Source: Acetobacter garciniae
GTDB taxonomy: Bacteria; Pseudomonadota; Alphaproteobacteria; Acetobacterales; Acetobacteraceae
Length of the DNA: 64,000 bases
NCBI RefSeq assembly: GCF_017377735.1
Contig: NZ_JAFVMH010000001.1
Coordinates: 806,001 to 870,000 of the forward strand
Direction of reading: 5' to 3'
Shown: piece by piece, positions 1-8,355 of the stretch
How the letters are laid out: every line of letters starts with the position of its first letter
Position numbering within the stretch: position 1 is the first letter of the stretch
Program-made: the position numbers and the translations under genes
Notes under the pieces: model-generated
Told to the model about the DNA's origin: nothing
Databases searched by the model: none
Seen by the model: only the letters and a program-made list of their open reading frames with translations

Positions 1-48
1 CAAAACCCTGGTCCATGTCAGGCATGGCGGATGGGGCGGGCGTTGTGT

Positions 49-429
49 TCAGGGGCGGGTAATCTCGATTTCCACACGCCGCGCGCCTACTTCCATGCCT
101 TCCACATTGCTGGGGGCACGCGGGGTCTGGATAATGCGGTCGCCCCGCACCCCGTCCTCGAACAGCTTGGCGGTCACGGCCTTGGCGCGGTCGATGGCCA
201 GCAGCGCATCGGCTGAAAGATTGCTTCCGGCGGCGGCATAGCCTTCCACCTTCACGATACGCGACGGATGGGCGCGGGCCTTGTCGGCGACTTCCGCAAT
301 GACGGCATTGGCGCCGTCATCCAGCGTGGCGGACTGGTTGGCGAAAAACACCACATATTTACGCGGTGCCTGGGCGGCGCAGGCGCTAAGCAGGCAGAGC
401 CCCGCAACGGGGATAAGACGACGTATCAT
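49..429 (-). CDS. OmpA-family lipoprotein
   Basis: Small (126 aa) envelope lipoprotein with an OmpA C-terminal-like domain, a fold that usually binds peptidoglycan. The N-terminus is a lipoprotein signal peptide ending in a lipobox (LLSAC, lipidated Cys near residue 16). The rest matches the OmpA-C pattern: a VVFFANQSATL strand (F-x-x-x-S/A-x-L), a central VEGYA segment in place of the usual GHTD, and a C-terminal ARRVEIEI strand. I chose the ATG at 429 because it begins directly before the charged MIRR signal sequence; an upstream TTG at 495 would add 22 residues that spoil it. It lies downstream of cydC on the same strand with an 81-base gap. Its exact role is unknown. Confidence 0.75.
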   Translation of the reverse strand: MIRRLIPVAGLCLLSACAAQAPRKYVVFFANQSATLDDGANAVIAEVADKARAHPSRIVKVEGYAAAGSNLSADALLAIDRAKAVTAKLFEDGVRGDRIIQTPRAPSNVEGMEVGARRVEIEITRP

Positions 430-510
430 GATAATTCCCGGCTGAAATATTGAAACCGTCCACCCTTGGTGCCCCAGGCGGGTCCAATCCGTCAACTCCG
501 GGTTGTCCCC

Positions 511-2190
511 TCACGCGCTCGCAACCCTGGCGATCCCCCCTGACAGGCGCCAGACCTGGTCCAGTTTTTCCACGCCGGTCAGCCTGTGGGTGATGAGAAT
601 AACCGTGCGTCCCGTCGTGACGGCATTGAGTGTGAGCAGGAATTCCTGCTCCGTCTGCGCATCCAGCCCGGTTGCGGGTTCGTCCAGAATAAGGATCGGG
701 GCCTGGGTAAGCAGCGTGCGCGCCAGTGCGATCCGCCTGCCCTGCCCGCCCGAGAGCTTGAGCCCGCCTTCACCCAGCCATGTGTCCAGCCCTTCGGGCA
801 GGTCGCGCACGACATCGCCAATGGCGGCATCGTCCAGGGCCTGCCACAGATCGGCCTCGGTCGCATCGGGGCGGCCGAGCAGCAGGTTGGCGCGTATCGT
901 ATCGTCGAACAGATGGGTCGCCTGTGACAGCCAGGCCATGCGCGCGCGCAGGCTGTCGGGGCGGATACGGGCGATGTCTTCCCCGCCCAGGGTGATGGTG
1001 CCCGCCTGCGGGGTCGCCGCACGCAGCAGCAGGGCCGCCAGGCTGGACTTGCCAATGCCCGATGGCCCCAGAATGGCCACGCGTGCCCCTGCGGGAATAT
1101 CAAGGTCCAGCCCCTTGAAAACCCATGCACGCTCATCCGACCAGCGGAAGGCGACATCCGTAAAGCGAATATCCGTACCTGCCGGTGCCTTGGTCAAGGC
1201 GCGGTCGGGGGCGTGGGGCTGGTTTTCGCTGGCAATATCCACCACCCTGACGGCAGCCGCCCCCATGGCTCCGGCTTGCAGCCCGGCACGTGTCAGCGTG
1301 CTGACACTCTCAAATGCGGCAACGCTCAGGAACAGCAGCCCCACGCCTTTCAGGACCGGAATGGCAGGGAACAGGATACCCGCAATCGCCAGCAGCACGA
1401 TGAAAATCGCCGCCTGTCCGGACAGGAACGCCCCCGCATTGGCCAGGGCCGAACGGCGGGCAAGCGCCATCTGGCTTTGCAGAAGTGCCGTATCGCTTGC
1501 CCTGACACGGGCGAGCATGCGCGTTTGCGCGCCAAACGCCCGGATTTCGCGCAGCCCGCCGATCAGGTCCAGTACATTGACACGCAAATGCGCAAGCTGT
1601 GCTGCCATCTGCCCTGCGGCCGCGCGGCCCGAGCGTGCGATGCGCCAGGGAATGACGAACGCCCCGCAGGCAAACAGCACGCCGATCACGACAGCCAGAC
1701 CCACATTGAGCTGGGCCGCGAATACAAGCAGGATCGGAAAGGTCACGCACGCGCAGGCCAGGGGCACGACAATACGCAGGTACAGCCCGTCCAGCGTGCC
1801 GATATCCGATACCAGGCGCGAAAGCATGTCGCCCGCGCGGCGAAAGCCCAGCCCGGCGGCTGCCCCATGGGCGAGCGAGCGGAAAAACCATACCCGCAGA
1901 TCGGCCAGGGCGCGGAACATGGCGTCATGCGCGCACAGGCGTTCAGCGTAGCGTAACACGACGCGGCCGGCACCCACCCATTGCAGGAACGCGGTCGCGA
2001 TCACGATCTCCCCCGTGACACACCCGGCCAGCCTGAGGCCGGATGAACGCACGAGGGCCAGGCCGCAGGCCAGCGCCAGAAGTGCGAGAATGACCCCGCC
2101 AGCCAGCCGCGCGGCCTGCGCGCGCCAGAGGCTGACAAGGGTGGCAATGGCCTGGCGGTCGGTCATATGGGCGGGAGGGGGCGTGTTCAT
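511..2190 (-). CDS. cydC: Thiol reductant ABC exporter subunit CydC
   Basis: One half of the heterodimeric CydDC ABC exporter, which moves glutathione/cysteine-type reductants into the periplasm and is needed for assembly of cytochrome bd oxidase and c-type cytochromes. The 559 aa protein has an N-terminal six-helix membrane domain (about residues 15-300) and a C-terminal ATPase with Walker A GPSGIGKSS (about 375), signature LSGGQ (about 478) and Walker B LILDEPATGLD (about 500). The ATG at 2190 is two bases after the cydD stop, so the genes are co-transcribed and probably translationally coupled. The call rests on pairing and order (cydD then cydC), which is typical. No cydAB oxidase genes are in the window, so the partner oxidase must lie elsewhere. 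Confidence 0.88.
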   Translation of the reverse strand: MNTPPPAHMTDRQAIATLVSLWRAQAARLAGGVILALLALACGLALVRSSGLRLAGCVTGEIVIATAFLQWVGAGRVVLRYAERLCAHDAMFRALADLRVWFFRSLAHGAAAGLGFRRAGDMLSRLVSDIGTLDGLYLRIVVPLACACVTFPILLVFAAQLNVGLAVVIGVLFACGAFVIPWRIARSGRAAAGQMAAQLAHLRVNVLDLIGGLREIRAFGAQTRMLARVRASDTALLQSQMALARRSALANAGAFLSGQAAIFIVLLAIAGILFPAIPVLKGVGLLFLSVAAFESVSTLTRAGLQAGAMGAAAVRVVDIASENQPHAPDRALTKAPAGTDIRFTDVAFRWSDERAWVFKGLDLDIPAGARVAILGPSGIGKSSLAALLLRAATPQAGTITLGGEDIARIRPDSLRARMAWLSQATHLFDDTIRANLLLGRPDATEADLWQALDDAAIGDVVRDLPEGLDTWLGEGGLKLSGGQGRRIALARTLLTQAPILILDEPATGLDAQTEQEFLLTLNAVTTGRTVILITHRLTGVEKLDQVWRLSGGIARVASA

Positions 2191-2192
2191 GC

Positions 2193-3929
2193 TCAGGCGG
2201 CTCCCTGCCGAAGGACGATATGACCGCTTTGCAGGTCGATACGCTGGCCCGAAAACATATGGGTCGCAGCAGAATGGGTCGCGAGAATGACCGTGCGGCC
2301 CGCCGCCAGGCGTTGCAGGCTTTCGAACACGGTCTTTTCGGTCTCCGGGTCCAGGTGGGCGGTGGGTTCGTCCAGCAGCAGGACGGGCGCATTCTTCAGA
2401 TAGGCGCGGGCAATGGCGACACGTTGCGCCTGTCCGCCGGACAGGCCAAAGCCCCCCTCGCCCACCTGTGTTTCCAGCCCTTCAGGCAAGGCGGGCAGGA
2501 ACTCGTCCACCGATGCGGCCTTGACGGCACTGGCCAGGGCGGCCTCGCTGGCGCCGGGCTTGGCGAAAAGAATGTTCTCGCGCAAGGTTCCGGCGAAGAG
2601 CACCGGTTTTTGCCCGATCCATGAAATCATGCCCGACAGGATTTCGGGGGCAATGTTTTCGACCGGCGTGCCGTTGAACAGAACCTGGCCCGTATCCGGT
2701 CGGATAAAGCCCAGAAGCAGTTCCATGATCGTGGACTTGCCCGAGCCCGAGGCACCTGCCAGCACCAGTGTCTCGCCCGGCTGGGCCATGAAGCTGATAT
2801 GCTCCAGTGCCGGGCCACGGGCGGCATCCCAGGTGAAACTGACATCCTCCATCGCAACGCTTACGCTGGAGGGCAGAACCACCGGGCCGCTGGGCGAAGC
2901 AGGGCCTGCATCGGCCGCGGGCAGTTCCAGTATGGCGGTGGCCGCACCCTGGGCATGGGCGCGGTCCTGATAGGCCAGGGCCAGCGCCCGCAGGGGGGCA
3001 AAAAATTCGGGCACGGCCAGCAGGGCGAACAGACCCGCAGTCATGCTGCCTTCAAGCCCCGGTACGGGCGCGGCCCCTGTACTGCCGCCGGCAAGCACGG
3101 CCAGCGCCTGGCGCCCGTCCATGATGGCCAGAAGGATGAAGGCGACGGCCATGGCACAGTCGATGGACGCGGAGGACAGGAACGCCACGCGCAGGATCTT
3201 CATGGTGCGCAGACGCAGATCCTCGGCGGAGGCGGCCAGCTTGCGCGCCTCGTCATCCGCCCGGCCTGCCAGGACGATTGTCGCAATCCCCTTCACCCGG
3301 TCGAGAAAACGGGCTTGCAGGCGTGTCATGGCCAGGAACTGGTTGCGGGAGGCAACAGCCGCACCAATGCCGAACACCGCCTGGCAGATGGGCACGGACA
3401 GGCCGCACAGCCCCAGGACAAGGGCCGCGCGGGGCTGGACCAGCCCCACCGGCACCAGAATGACAAGGGGGGTTGCGATCCACAGGATGGATGCGGGGAG
3501 CCAGTGGCCGAAAAAACCGTCCAGCGCCTCGATCCGGTCCACCACGGTGGCGGCCAGCGCACCGCTATGGGTGCGCCGGAGCAGGCTCGGCCCGCCTGCC
3601 AGGATGGAGGACAGAACCTCCGCCCGCAGTCTTTGCCGTGCGGCAATTCCGGCCCGCGCGGCCCCCATGTCGCCCCCGACCATCGCCAATGCGCGCAGGA
3701 CGGCAAGGCAGGGGAAAAGCAGGAAGGGCCATAGCGGGAACGTATCGCCACTGCCCCCGGCCTTCCATAGGGCAAGGGCATGCCCGAGGATGACAGCTAC
3801 ACACCAGGCCTGGCCGATGCCGACAAGACCCGCGAGCAGCCCCGAACCCACGACCGAGCGCACCGCCTTGCGTCCCAGCCGGGATTGCGCGCGTGTCCAC
3901 TCGCGTATTGCTGCTTTTTCATTACTCAT
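2193..3929 (-). CDS. cydD: Thiol reductant ABC exporter subunit CydD
   Basis: Partner of CydC in the inner-membrane cysteine/glutathione exporter. The 578 aa protein is a half-transporter: membrane helices over about residues 25-300 and an ATPase domain with Walker A GASGSGKST (about 390), signature LSGGQAQR (about 493) and Walker B LLLDEPTAHLD (about 515). The ATG at 3929 (MSNEKAAIREW) is preferred over an upstream start that would add 40 residues of non-hydrophobic, unlikely sequence. It lies 79 bases after the stress histidine kinase on the same strand, so read-through from the stress operon is possible but not shown. A general lipid or peptide half-transporter is the alternative, made unlikely by the tandem CydC. 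Confidence 0.88.
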   Translation of the reverse strand: MSNEKAAIREWTRAQSRLGRKAVRSVVGSGLLAGLVGIGQAWCVAVILGHALALWKAGGSGDTFPLWPFLLFPCLAVLRALAMVGGDMGAARAGIAARQRLRAEVLSSILAGGPSLLRRTHSGALAATVVDRIEALDGFFGHWLPASILWIATPLVILVPVGLVQPRAALVLGLCGLSVPICQAVFGIGAAVASRNQFLAMTRLQARFLDRVKGIATIVLAGRADDEARKLAASAEDLRLRTMKILRVAFLSSASIDCAMAVAFILLAIMDGRQALAVLAGGSTGAAPVPGLEGSMTAGLFALLAVPEFFAPLRALALAYQDRAHAQGAATAILELPAADAGPASPSGPVVLPSSVSVAMEDVSFTWDAARGPALEHISFMAQPGETLVLAGASGSGKSTIMELLLGFIRPDTGQVLFNGTPVENIAPEILSGMISWIGQKPVLFAGTLRENILFAKPGASEAALASAVKAASVDEFLPALPEGLETQVGEGGFGLSGGQAQRVAIARAYLKNAPVLLLDEPTAHLDPETEKTVFESLQRLAAGRTVILATHSAATHMFSGQRIDLQSGHIVLRQGAA

Positions 3930-4008
3930 AGGTAAGGCGTTTATACCGCTTGGAGCAGGACGCAAACACTTTAGAACGCGGCGCGATGCTGCATTGGCGT
4001 CATAACTT

Positions 4009-5793
4009 TTATTCAGAAATCGTCTGGGTGGCGGGTAGCCGCTCGTCAAGCCGCATGACCAGCGTGAAGCGTACCCCGCCTTCCCCCGTATAGGTCAGCG
4101 TGGCTTTCAACTGCCGTGCAAAGCCGTGAATGAGCTTGAGCCCTATGCCCTGGGACGCGGCCTGCTGGAAATCGCAGCCCACGCCGTCATCGCCGATCTG
4201 CAATGTCACCAGATTACCCTCACGCCGCAGGGACATGTAAATGGTGCCGCCCCGCCCGCCGGGAAAGGCATATTTGATGGAATTGGTGACAACCTCCGTG
4301 ACGATCAGGGCCAGAGGAACGGCCTGGTCGGGGTCCATCCAGAAATTGTCGGAACGGATATCGAGCGTGATGCGTCCCGCTTCGGCCTCCCCCGCGATAT
4401 CGAGTGTCTGTTCGCACAGATCCTTGAGGAAAACCGCCATGTTCAGGCTGGTCAGCGCGTCTTCGGCGTATAGGGTGCGATGCAGGGTGGACAATGCACG
4501 GATTCTGTCACGGGCAAGGGCAAATTCGGCCCGCACTTCTGGGTGGGATATCTGGTTGGCCTGCAGATTGAGCAAGGATGCCACGATCTGGAGGTTGTTC
4601 TTAACGCGGTGATGAATTTCCTTCATCAGCAGTTGCTGGTGTGCCACGGCCTTCTTCAGGCGCGCTTCATGCCGTGACAGGCGACGTGTCGCCCGCGTGA
4701 AGGCCTGGCCCAGCCGTTGCAGTTCCAGCGGCATGGAGCGTGTGATGTGGGTGTCGAACACGCCTTCCATCTGCCATTTCTGCACGGAATAGGTCAGCCG
4801 GCGCAGGGGCCATACCAGAACGATATTGGCCGCCAGGGTGACACCGATCAGGCCTGCCGCCAGAAAGACCAGCAGGGCGGTGATCTGGAACAGCATGTTG
4901 CGCAGGGCTGCGGCTTCCAGCGGTGTGCGCTGGGTGGAGACCAGGATATCGGCCCCGCCTGCAATGGCGCCGAGCGCGTAGCCCCCTTCGGCCGAGGGGA
5001 GCGAGACAATGGAGCGGCCCGTATCGGCCAGCCGGTTTTTCAGCACATCGACAAGGGCGGGTGGCGGCGCGCTCCAGCCGCAATCGGTGCAGACGGGAAA
5101 TATCTCGCCATTATGCATGATCAGCCACGCCTTGACGGGGCTGGTTTCGTCGGAGAATGCCTCCCACCCCGATGTGCCCGCCAGATAGGCGCTGGTGCGC
5201 GAGATCTGGATGATACCCATCAGGTAGCCACGGTTTTCGGGCAGAGCGAGAAAGACCGCGGGCACGGTAATGCGCAGGAAGGCGCCGTTATCTTCCGTCC
5301 CGCCACTTTTCTGCACCGCCTCGATCAGTGTTTCCTTGATAGGGCCGGGCGGGGCCAGCGTGCCCACGCGCGCGCATGAACGCCCCGGAGGTGCAACGGA
5401 TGCAAGGGCGTGCCGGTCCCCGTCAAGCACGGCCAGCAGGCAATAGCGTTGCCCGCTGATGGTTTCGGCAAGTCTGAGCGAATGCACGAGCTGGTCGGGT
5501 GTAAGATCCATGTTGCCGATGGTTTCGAGCGCGCTGCGCAGGCGGTCGGTATCGTGCCGGAACTGCAGGTCGAGCCGCATGATGGCGGATGCGGCCCGCT
5601 GGGCGCTGCCGATGGTGCTTTCCTGGTAGCTGCGTAACGCCAGTGCGGTTCCGATCACCATCACCGGAATGGCGGAAAGGCAGATCAGAACCCGCATGCG
5701 CGCGCTGGTGGTGCTGAAGATGCGCCCCAGCCCCGACAGGAAGCCAAAAGCCACCCGCCGGGCGACGGAAAACCACCATGAAAGAGCTTTCAA
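4009..5793 (-). CDS. HisKA_2/HWE-type sensor histidine kinase, general stress response
   Basis: Membrane sensor kinase that probably phosphorylates PhyR (or a shuttle regulator) to start the general stress response. The layout over 594 aa is: TM1 (about 33-50), an extracytoplasmic sensor of about 240 residues, TM2 (about 299-325), a HAMP-like linker, a HisKA_2 dimerisation domain with the phospho-acceptor in EIHHRVKNNLQ (about 393), and a GHKL ATPase with N box EVVTNSIKYAF (about 505) and a GDDGVG G1 box. The start is a TTG at 5793, six bases after the nepR stop and preceded by AGGA; an in-frame ATG at 5697 would begin just before TM1. The tight linkage to nepR and ecfG is what points to stress signalling. 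The sensed signal is unknown. Confidence 0.85.
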   Translation of the reverse strand: MKALSWWFSVARRVAFGFLSGLGRIFSTTSARMRVLICLSAIPVMVIGTALALRSYQESTIGSAQRAASAIMRLDLQFRHDTDRLRSALETIGNMDLTPDQLVHSLRLAETISGQRYCLLAVLDGDRHALASVAPPGRSCARVGTLAPPGPIKETLIEAVQKSGGTEDNGAFLRITVPAVFLALPENRGYLMGIIQISRTSAYLAGTSGWEAFSDETSPVKAWLIMHNGEIFPVCTDCGWSAPPPALVDVLKNRLADTGRSIVSLPSAEGGYALGAIAGGADILVSTQRTPLEAAALRNMLFQITALLVFLAAGLIGVTLAANIVLVWPLRRLTYSVQKWQMEGVFDTHITRSMPLELQRLGQAFTRATRRLSRHEARLKKAVAHQQLLMKEIHHRVKNNLQIVASLLNLQANQISHPEVRAEFALARDRIRALSTLHRTLYAEDALTSLNMAVFLKDLCEQTLDIAGEAEAGRITLDIRSDNFWMDPDQAVPLALIVTEVVTNSIKYAFPGGRGGTIYMSLRREGNLVTLQIGDDGVGCDFQQAASQGIGLKLIHGFARQLKATLTYTGEGGVRFTLVMRLDERLPATQTISE

Positions 5794-5799
5794 GAAGCG

Positions 5800-6078
5800 T
5801 CAGTCCTGTTTCTCGCGATCTTCCTGAATAAGCTTGAGCAGTTCCTCTGGCACCGGTTCGTTGACGACGTCATCGAACAACTGGTGCAATCCTCGCCGAA
5901 GCCAGATATTGAACGCCTGGTCCCGTGCTTTCTTTGGCTTCCGGGAGGGAGTGTCTTCCATACTCTTACCCAATCTGAACTCCAGCGTGCAGTGCCCCTT
6001 GCGGGGCAATGGTACCCGCTCTCCGGTCTGCTGAGTGACCGTGCCGTCCTGCTGCGTGTCGAGCCCAGGCTGTGCCAT
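5800..6078 (-). CDS. nepR: NepR anti-sigma factor
   Basis: NepR sequesters the EcfG sigma factor in unstressed alphaproteobacteria and is itself captured by phosphorylated PhyR. The 92 aa protein has a variable basic N-terminus and the conserved NepR core near its C-terminus: a helix IWLRRGLHQLFDDVV followed by NEPVPEELLKLI. The ATG at 6078 is chosen because GGAGG lies ten bases upstream; the in-frame TTG at 6087, which overlaps the ecfG stop, has that same GGAGG only one base away, too close to serve. The gene sits five bases after ecfG and six bases before the kinase, the classic partner-switch arrangement. Confidence 0.9.
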   Translation of the reverse strand: MAQPGLDTQQDGTVTQQTGERVPLPRKGHCTLEFRLGKSMEDTPSRKPKKARDQAFNIWLRRGLHQLFDDVVNEPVPEELLKLIQEDREKQD

Positions 6079-6083
6079 GACAA

Positions 6084-6680
6084 TCAAACCTCCGCAGTCA
6101 CTGCGTAAGATACCACGTCCGTAACTTTTCTTCCGGTCGGCTGGGCCGGAAGTGCGGCCTTGCGGTCTTTCTTGTCCACGGTTTTGCGGTCCGCCGCGGG
6201 CTCGTCCCCCATAAGCCAGATTTCAAGCTGCCTTCTGGCCCTGAACACCCGACTCTTGGCCGTGCCGACGGCGCACCCCGAAATCTCAGCCAGTTCCTGA
6301 TAGCTGATCCCTTCCAGAACCCCTAGCACCAAAGCTTCCCGCTGGTCGTCTGGCAGCCGTGCAAGCGCTGCATCCAGTTCCCGCAGGGCCAGCCGGTCGT
6401 CGTGCGTGGGGCCGATTGCAAGGAAGGACTGGGGGGCGTCGTCCAGGTCGGTGGTTTCTCGTTTCTTGCGCAGGTCGGAGATAAAGCGGTTGCGCATGAT
6501 GCGGTGCATCCACGCCCCGAAATTCGTGCCGGGCATGAAGCTGGTCCGCGCCGACAGCGCGTTGCAGACCGCGTCCTGGACCAGATCTTCCGCAACGGTG
6601 CGGTTGCGGGTCAGTGCCAGGGCTTGAACGCGGAGCTTGGGCAGGATGGCGATGATCTGATCGTGGAACGTGTCTGACAT
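6084..6680 (-). CDS. ecfG: EcfG-family general stress sigma factor
   Basis: RNA polymerase sigma factor of the ECF15/EcfG type that drives the general stress regulon once NepR is removed. In 198 aa it carries region 2 (AEDLVQDAVCNAL, then FGAWMHRIMRNRFISDLRK) and region 4 (LDAALARLPDDQREALVLGV, then ISYQELAEISGCAVGTAKSRVFRAR, the -35 reading helix-turn-helix). After about residue 155 there is a charged tail of some 40 residues. The ATG at 6680 is preceded by a GGGGGAAAAG ribosome site. It is co-directional with nepR and the kinase. EcfG genes are usually autoregulated, but I could not pick a clear GGAAC-type -35 element in the 200-base upstream gap. Confidence 0.9.
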   Translation of the reverse strand: MSDTFHDQIIAILPKLRVQALALTRNRTVAEDLVQDAVCNALSARTSFMPGTNFGAWMHRIMRNRFISDLRKKRETTDLDDAPQSFLAIGPTHDDRLALRELDAALARLPDDQREALVLGVLEGISYQELAEISGCAVGTAKSRVFRARRQLEIWLMGDEPAADRKTVDKKDRKAALPAQPTGRKVTDVVSYAVTAEV

Positions 6681-6881
6681 TGTTCTTTTCCCCCCGCTTG
6701 TTATGTTCTTGTGGGTTCAATGTCGGGGGAGCGGGAAAGGTTACATCCTTCGTACCGATTGTGATCACGAAAAAGAGAGCGCATTTTTTTGCCAGGAGGT
6801 ATCGCACCCTGCCCCACGGCATTGCGAGGGCATGGGGTACGGGCAAGGCCACGGCAGGGCGGATCTGCCCGGGCAGGCGAT

Positions 6882-7379
6882 TCAGGACCGGCGGTCGCTC
6901 GGCGCCGGGTCCTGGGCGCGGTGTTCCATGATCGTGCGCAGCATCGAGCGGGCGCGGGAGACGCGGGCTTTCATTGTGCCGACCTCCACCCCGCAGACCT
7001 GGGCCGCTTCCGCGTAGGTCATTTCCTGCGCGCCGATCAGAACCAGGGCTTCGCGCAGGACAGGGGAAAGCTGCCACAGCAGGTTTTCCAGCTCCTGCAC
7101 GTCTTCCCCCTCCCACGCGGCGGAACCTGGCGCGGACTGTTCCGTGTCCTTGCTGTACTGCGCCAGCAATTCGCGTTCCTTCTTGCCCTTGCGCATCTGT
7201 TCTAGGAAAAAATTGCGCAGGATCGTAAAGCACCACGCCCGCATGTTGCTGCCCGGCAGGAACGTGTCGGCCGCGGCCAGGGCACGCAGTACCGTTTCCT
7301 GCACCAGGTCGTCGGCCTGGGCCGGATCGCGCGTATAAAACCTTGCCCCGCCCCGCAGGGCCGGCACTACTGCCAGCAA
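6882..7379 (-). CDS. Second EcfG-like ECF sigma factor
   Basis: Another ECF sigma factor resembling EcfG: region 2 (QADDLVQETVLRALAAAD, then MRAWCFTILRNFFLEQMRK) and region 4 (LENLLWQLSPVLREALVLIG, then MTYAEAAQVCGVEVGTMKARVSRAR). As given it is 165 aa from a TTG at 7379. The reading frame stays open upstream to a stop at 7509-7511, and the upstream residues (ARRDIFRTEL) look like the missing start of the first sigma helix. There is no in-frame ATG or GTG there, only a CTG at 7434-7436 preceded by AAAGGGG eight bases away. The true start may therefore be a rare CTG. It lies 201 bases upstream of ecfG on the same strand and is divergent from phyR, suggesting a paralogous stress sigma. Confidence 0.82.
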   Translation of the reverse strand: MLAVVPALRGGARFYTRDPAQADDLVQETVLRALAAADTFLPGSNMRAWCFTILRNFFLEQMRKGKKERELLAQYSKDTEQSAPGSAAWEGEDVQELENLLWQLSPVLREALVLIGAQEMTYAEAAQVCGVEVGTMKARVSRARSMLRTIMEHRAQDPAPSDRRS

Positions 7380-7498
7380 TTCCGTGCGAAAAATGTCGCG
7401 CCGGGCATCGGCCGAAGGCTGTCCATCGTGAGCCAGAGTTGATACCCCTTTCGGCGGATGGCGGAGCGTGCCATCATTGCGCCCTCGGTTGTGTTTGT

Positions 7499-7513
7499 CA
7501 TGATCCAGTCATG
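7499..7513. promoter_or_regulatory. 15-bp palindrome between phyR and the sigma gene
   Basis: A perfect inverted repeat CATGA-TCCAG-TCATG lies 13 bases before the phyR start codon, in the divergent region with the second sigma gene. It could be an operator or overlap a ribosome site hairpin; no binding factor can be named from sequence. Confidence 0.25.
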
Positions 7514-7526
7514 AAGGAAGTTTGCC

Positions 7527-8276
7527 ATGGCAGAGTCGCTGCGTGACGGTCTGATCCGGGCCCTCCCCTATGGGCGACGTTACGCGCGGGCGCTGACGGG
7601 CAGCCAGCCTGCGGGTGATCTCCTTGTGGCCGAAAGCCTGCGCGGGCTTACCACCCAACGGCCGACGGAAGGCCTTACCCCCTTGCAACAGCTTTATCAG
7701 GCTATTTCGAGGCAATACACACCCCGCCCTGTCGGGCATGCATCTTACCCCAGCGGGATATCCCTGCGCCAGCGCCAGCTTCTGCTGCTGACAACGCTTG
7801 AGGAAATCAGTGTCGAGATCGCGGCAAAAATCCTCGACCTGCCCCCTGCACAGGCCCAGGATGAACTGGAGCTTGCCCAGACCCTGCTGCATGAAGGGGT
7901 CCAGACATCGGTTCTGATCATCGAGGACGAGCCGATTATCGCCATGGATATCGAACAGCTTGTGCTGCAATGCGGGCACAAGGTCGCAGGTGTCGCCCAC
8001 ACGCAGGCCGACGCGGTGGAACTTGCCCGCGAGACACGACCCGGTCTGGTGCTGGCCGATATCAACCTTGGCGCGGGTGGTGACGGCATGGCCGCGGTGG
8101 CTTCCATTACGGCCCTGTTCGACGTGCCGGTCATTTACGTGACAGCCTACCCCGAACGCCTGCTGACCGGGGAGACATTGGAGCCCTGTTTTGTTATAAC
8201 AAAACCCTTCGACCCGATGACCCTTGCCGTTGCCACCTATCAGGCCGTAAGCAGCGCGGGACTGGCCAGGGCCTGA
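7527..8276 (+). CDS. phyR: PhyR stress response regulator (sigma-like domain plus receiver)
   Basis: Response regulator that, when phosphorylated, uses its sigma-like N-terminal half to bind NepR and so frees EcfG. The 249 aa protein has a degenerate sigma2/sigma4 domain (about 5-120) lacking a real DNA-binding role, then a receiver domain (about 128-245). In the receiver the acidic pocket EDEP, the phospho-acceptor D178 in LADINLG, the VTAYP segment and the ITKPF lysine are all visible. The ATG at 7527 has a GGAAG site upstream. It is transcribed away from the sigma-nepR-kinase genes, the normal divergent layout, making the partner-switch module complete here. Confidence 0.92.
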   Translation: MAESLRDGLIRALPYGRRYARALTGSQPAGDLLVAESLRGLTTQRPTEGLTPLQQLYQAISRQYTPRPVGHASYPSGISLRQRQLLLLTTLEEISVEIAAKILDLPPAQAQDELELAQTLLHEGVQTSVLIIEDEPIIAMDIEQLVLQCGHKVAGVAHTQADAVELARETRPGLVLADINLGAGGDGMAAVASITALFDVPVIYVTAYPERLLTGETLEPCFVITKPFDPMTLAVATYQAVSSAGLARA

Positions 8277-8355
8277 CCCCACAAGGGGCATGGCGCTGCC
8301 GGTCTGTATTCGAACACCAGATAAGTGGCGTTAAGCCCCCGGCGAGCAGTTTTCC

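Noticed and set aside
503..1951. 482-codon plus-strand frame opposite cydC
   Set aside because: Its Ser/Arg/Ala-rich translation is a mirror of the cydC coding strand; ABC transporter motifs on the other strand are unambiguous.
6681..6881. EcfG-type promoter (GGAAC-N16/17-CGTT) upstream of ecfG
   Set aside because: I looked on both strands and found no convincing pair with correct spacing, so I did not list one.
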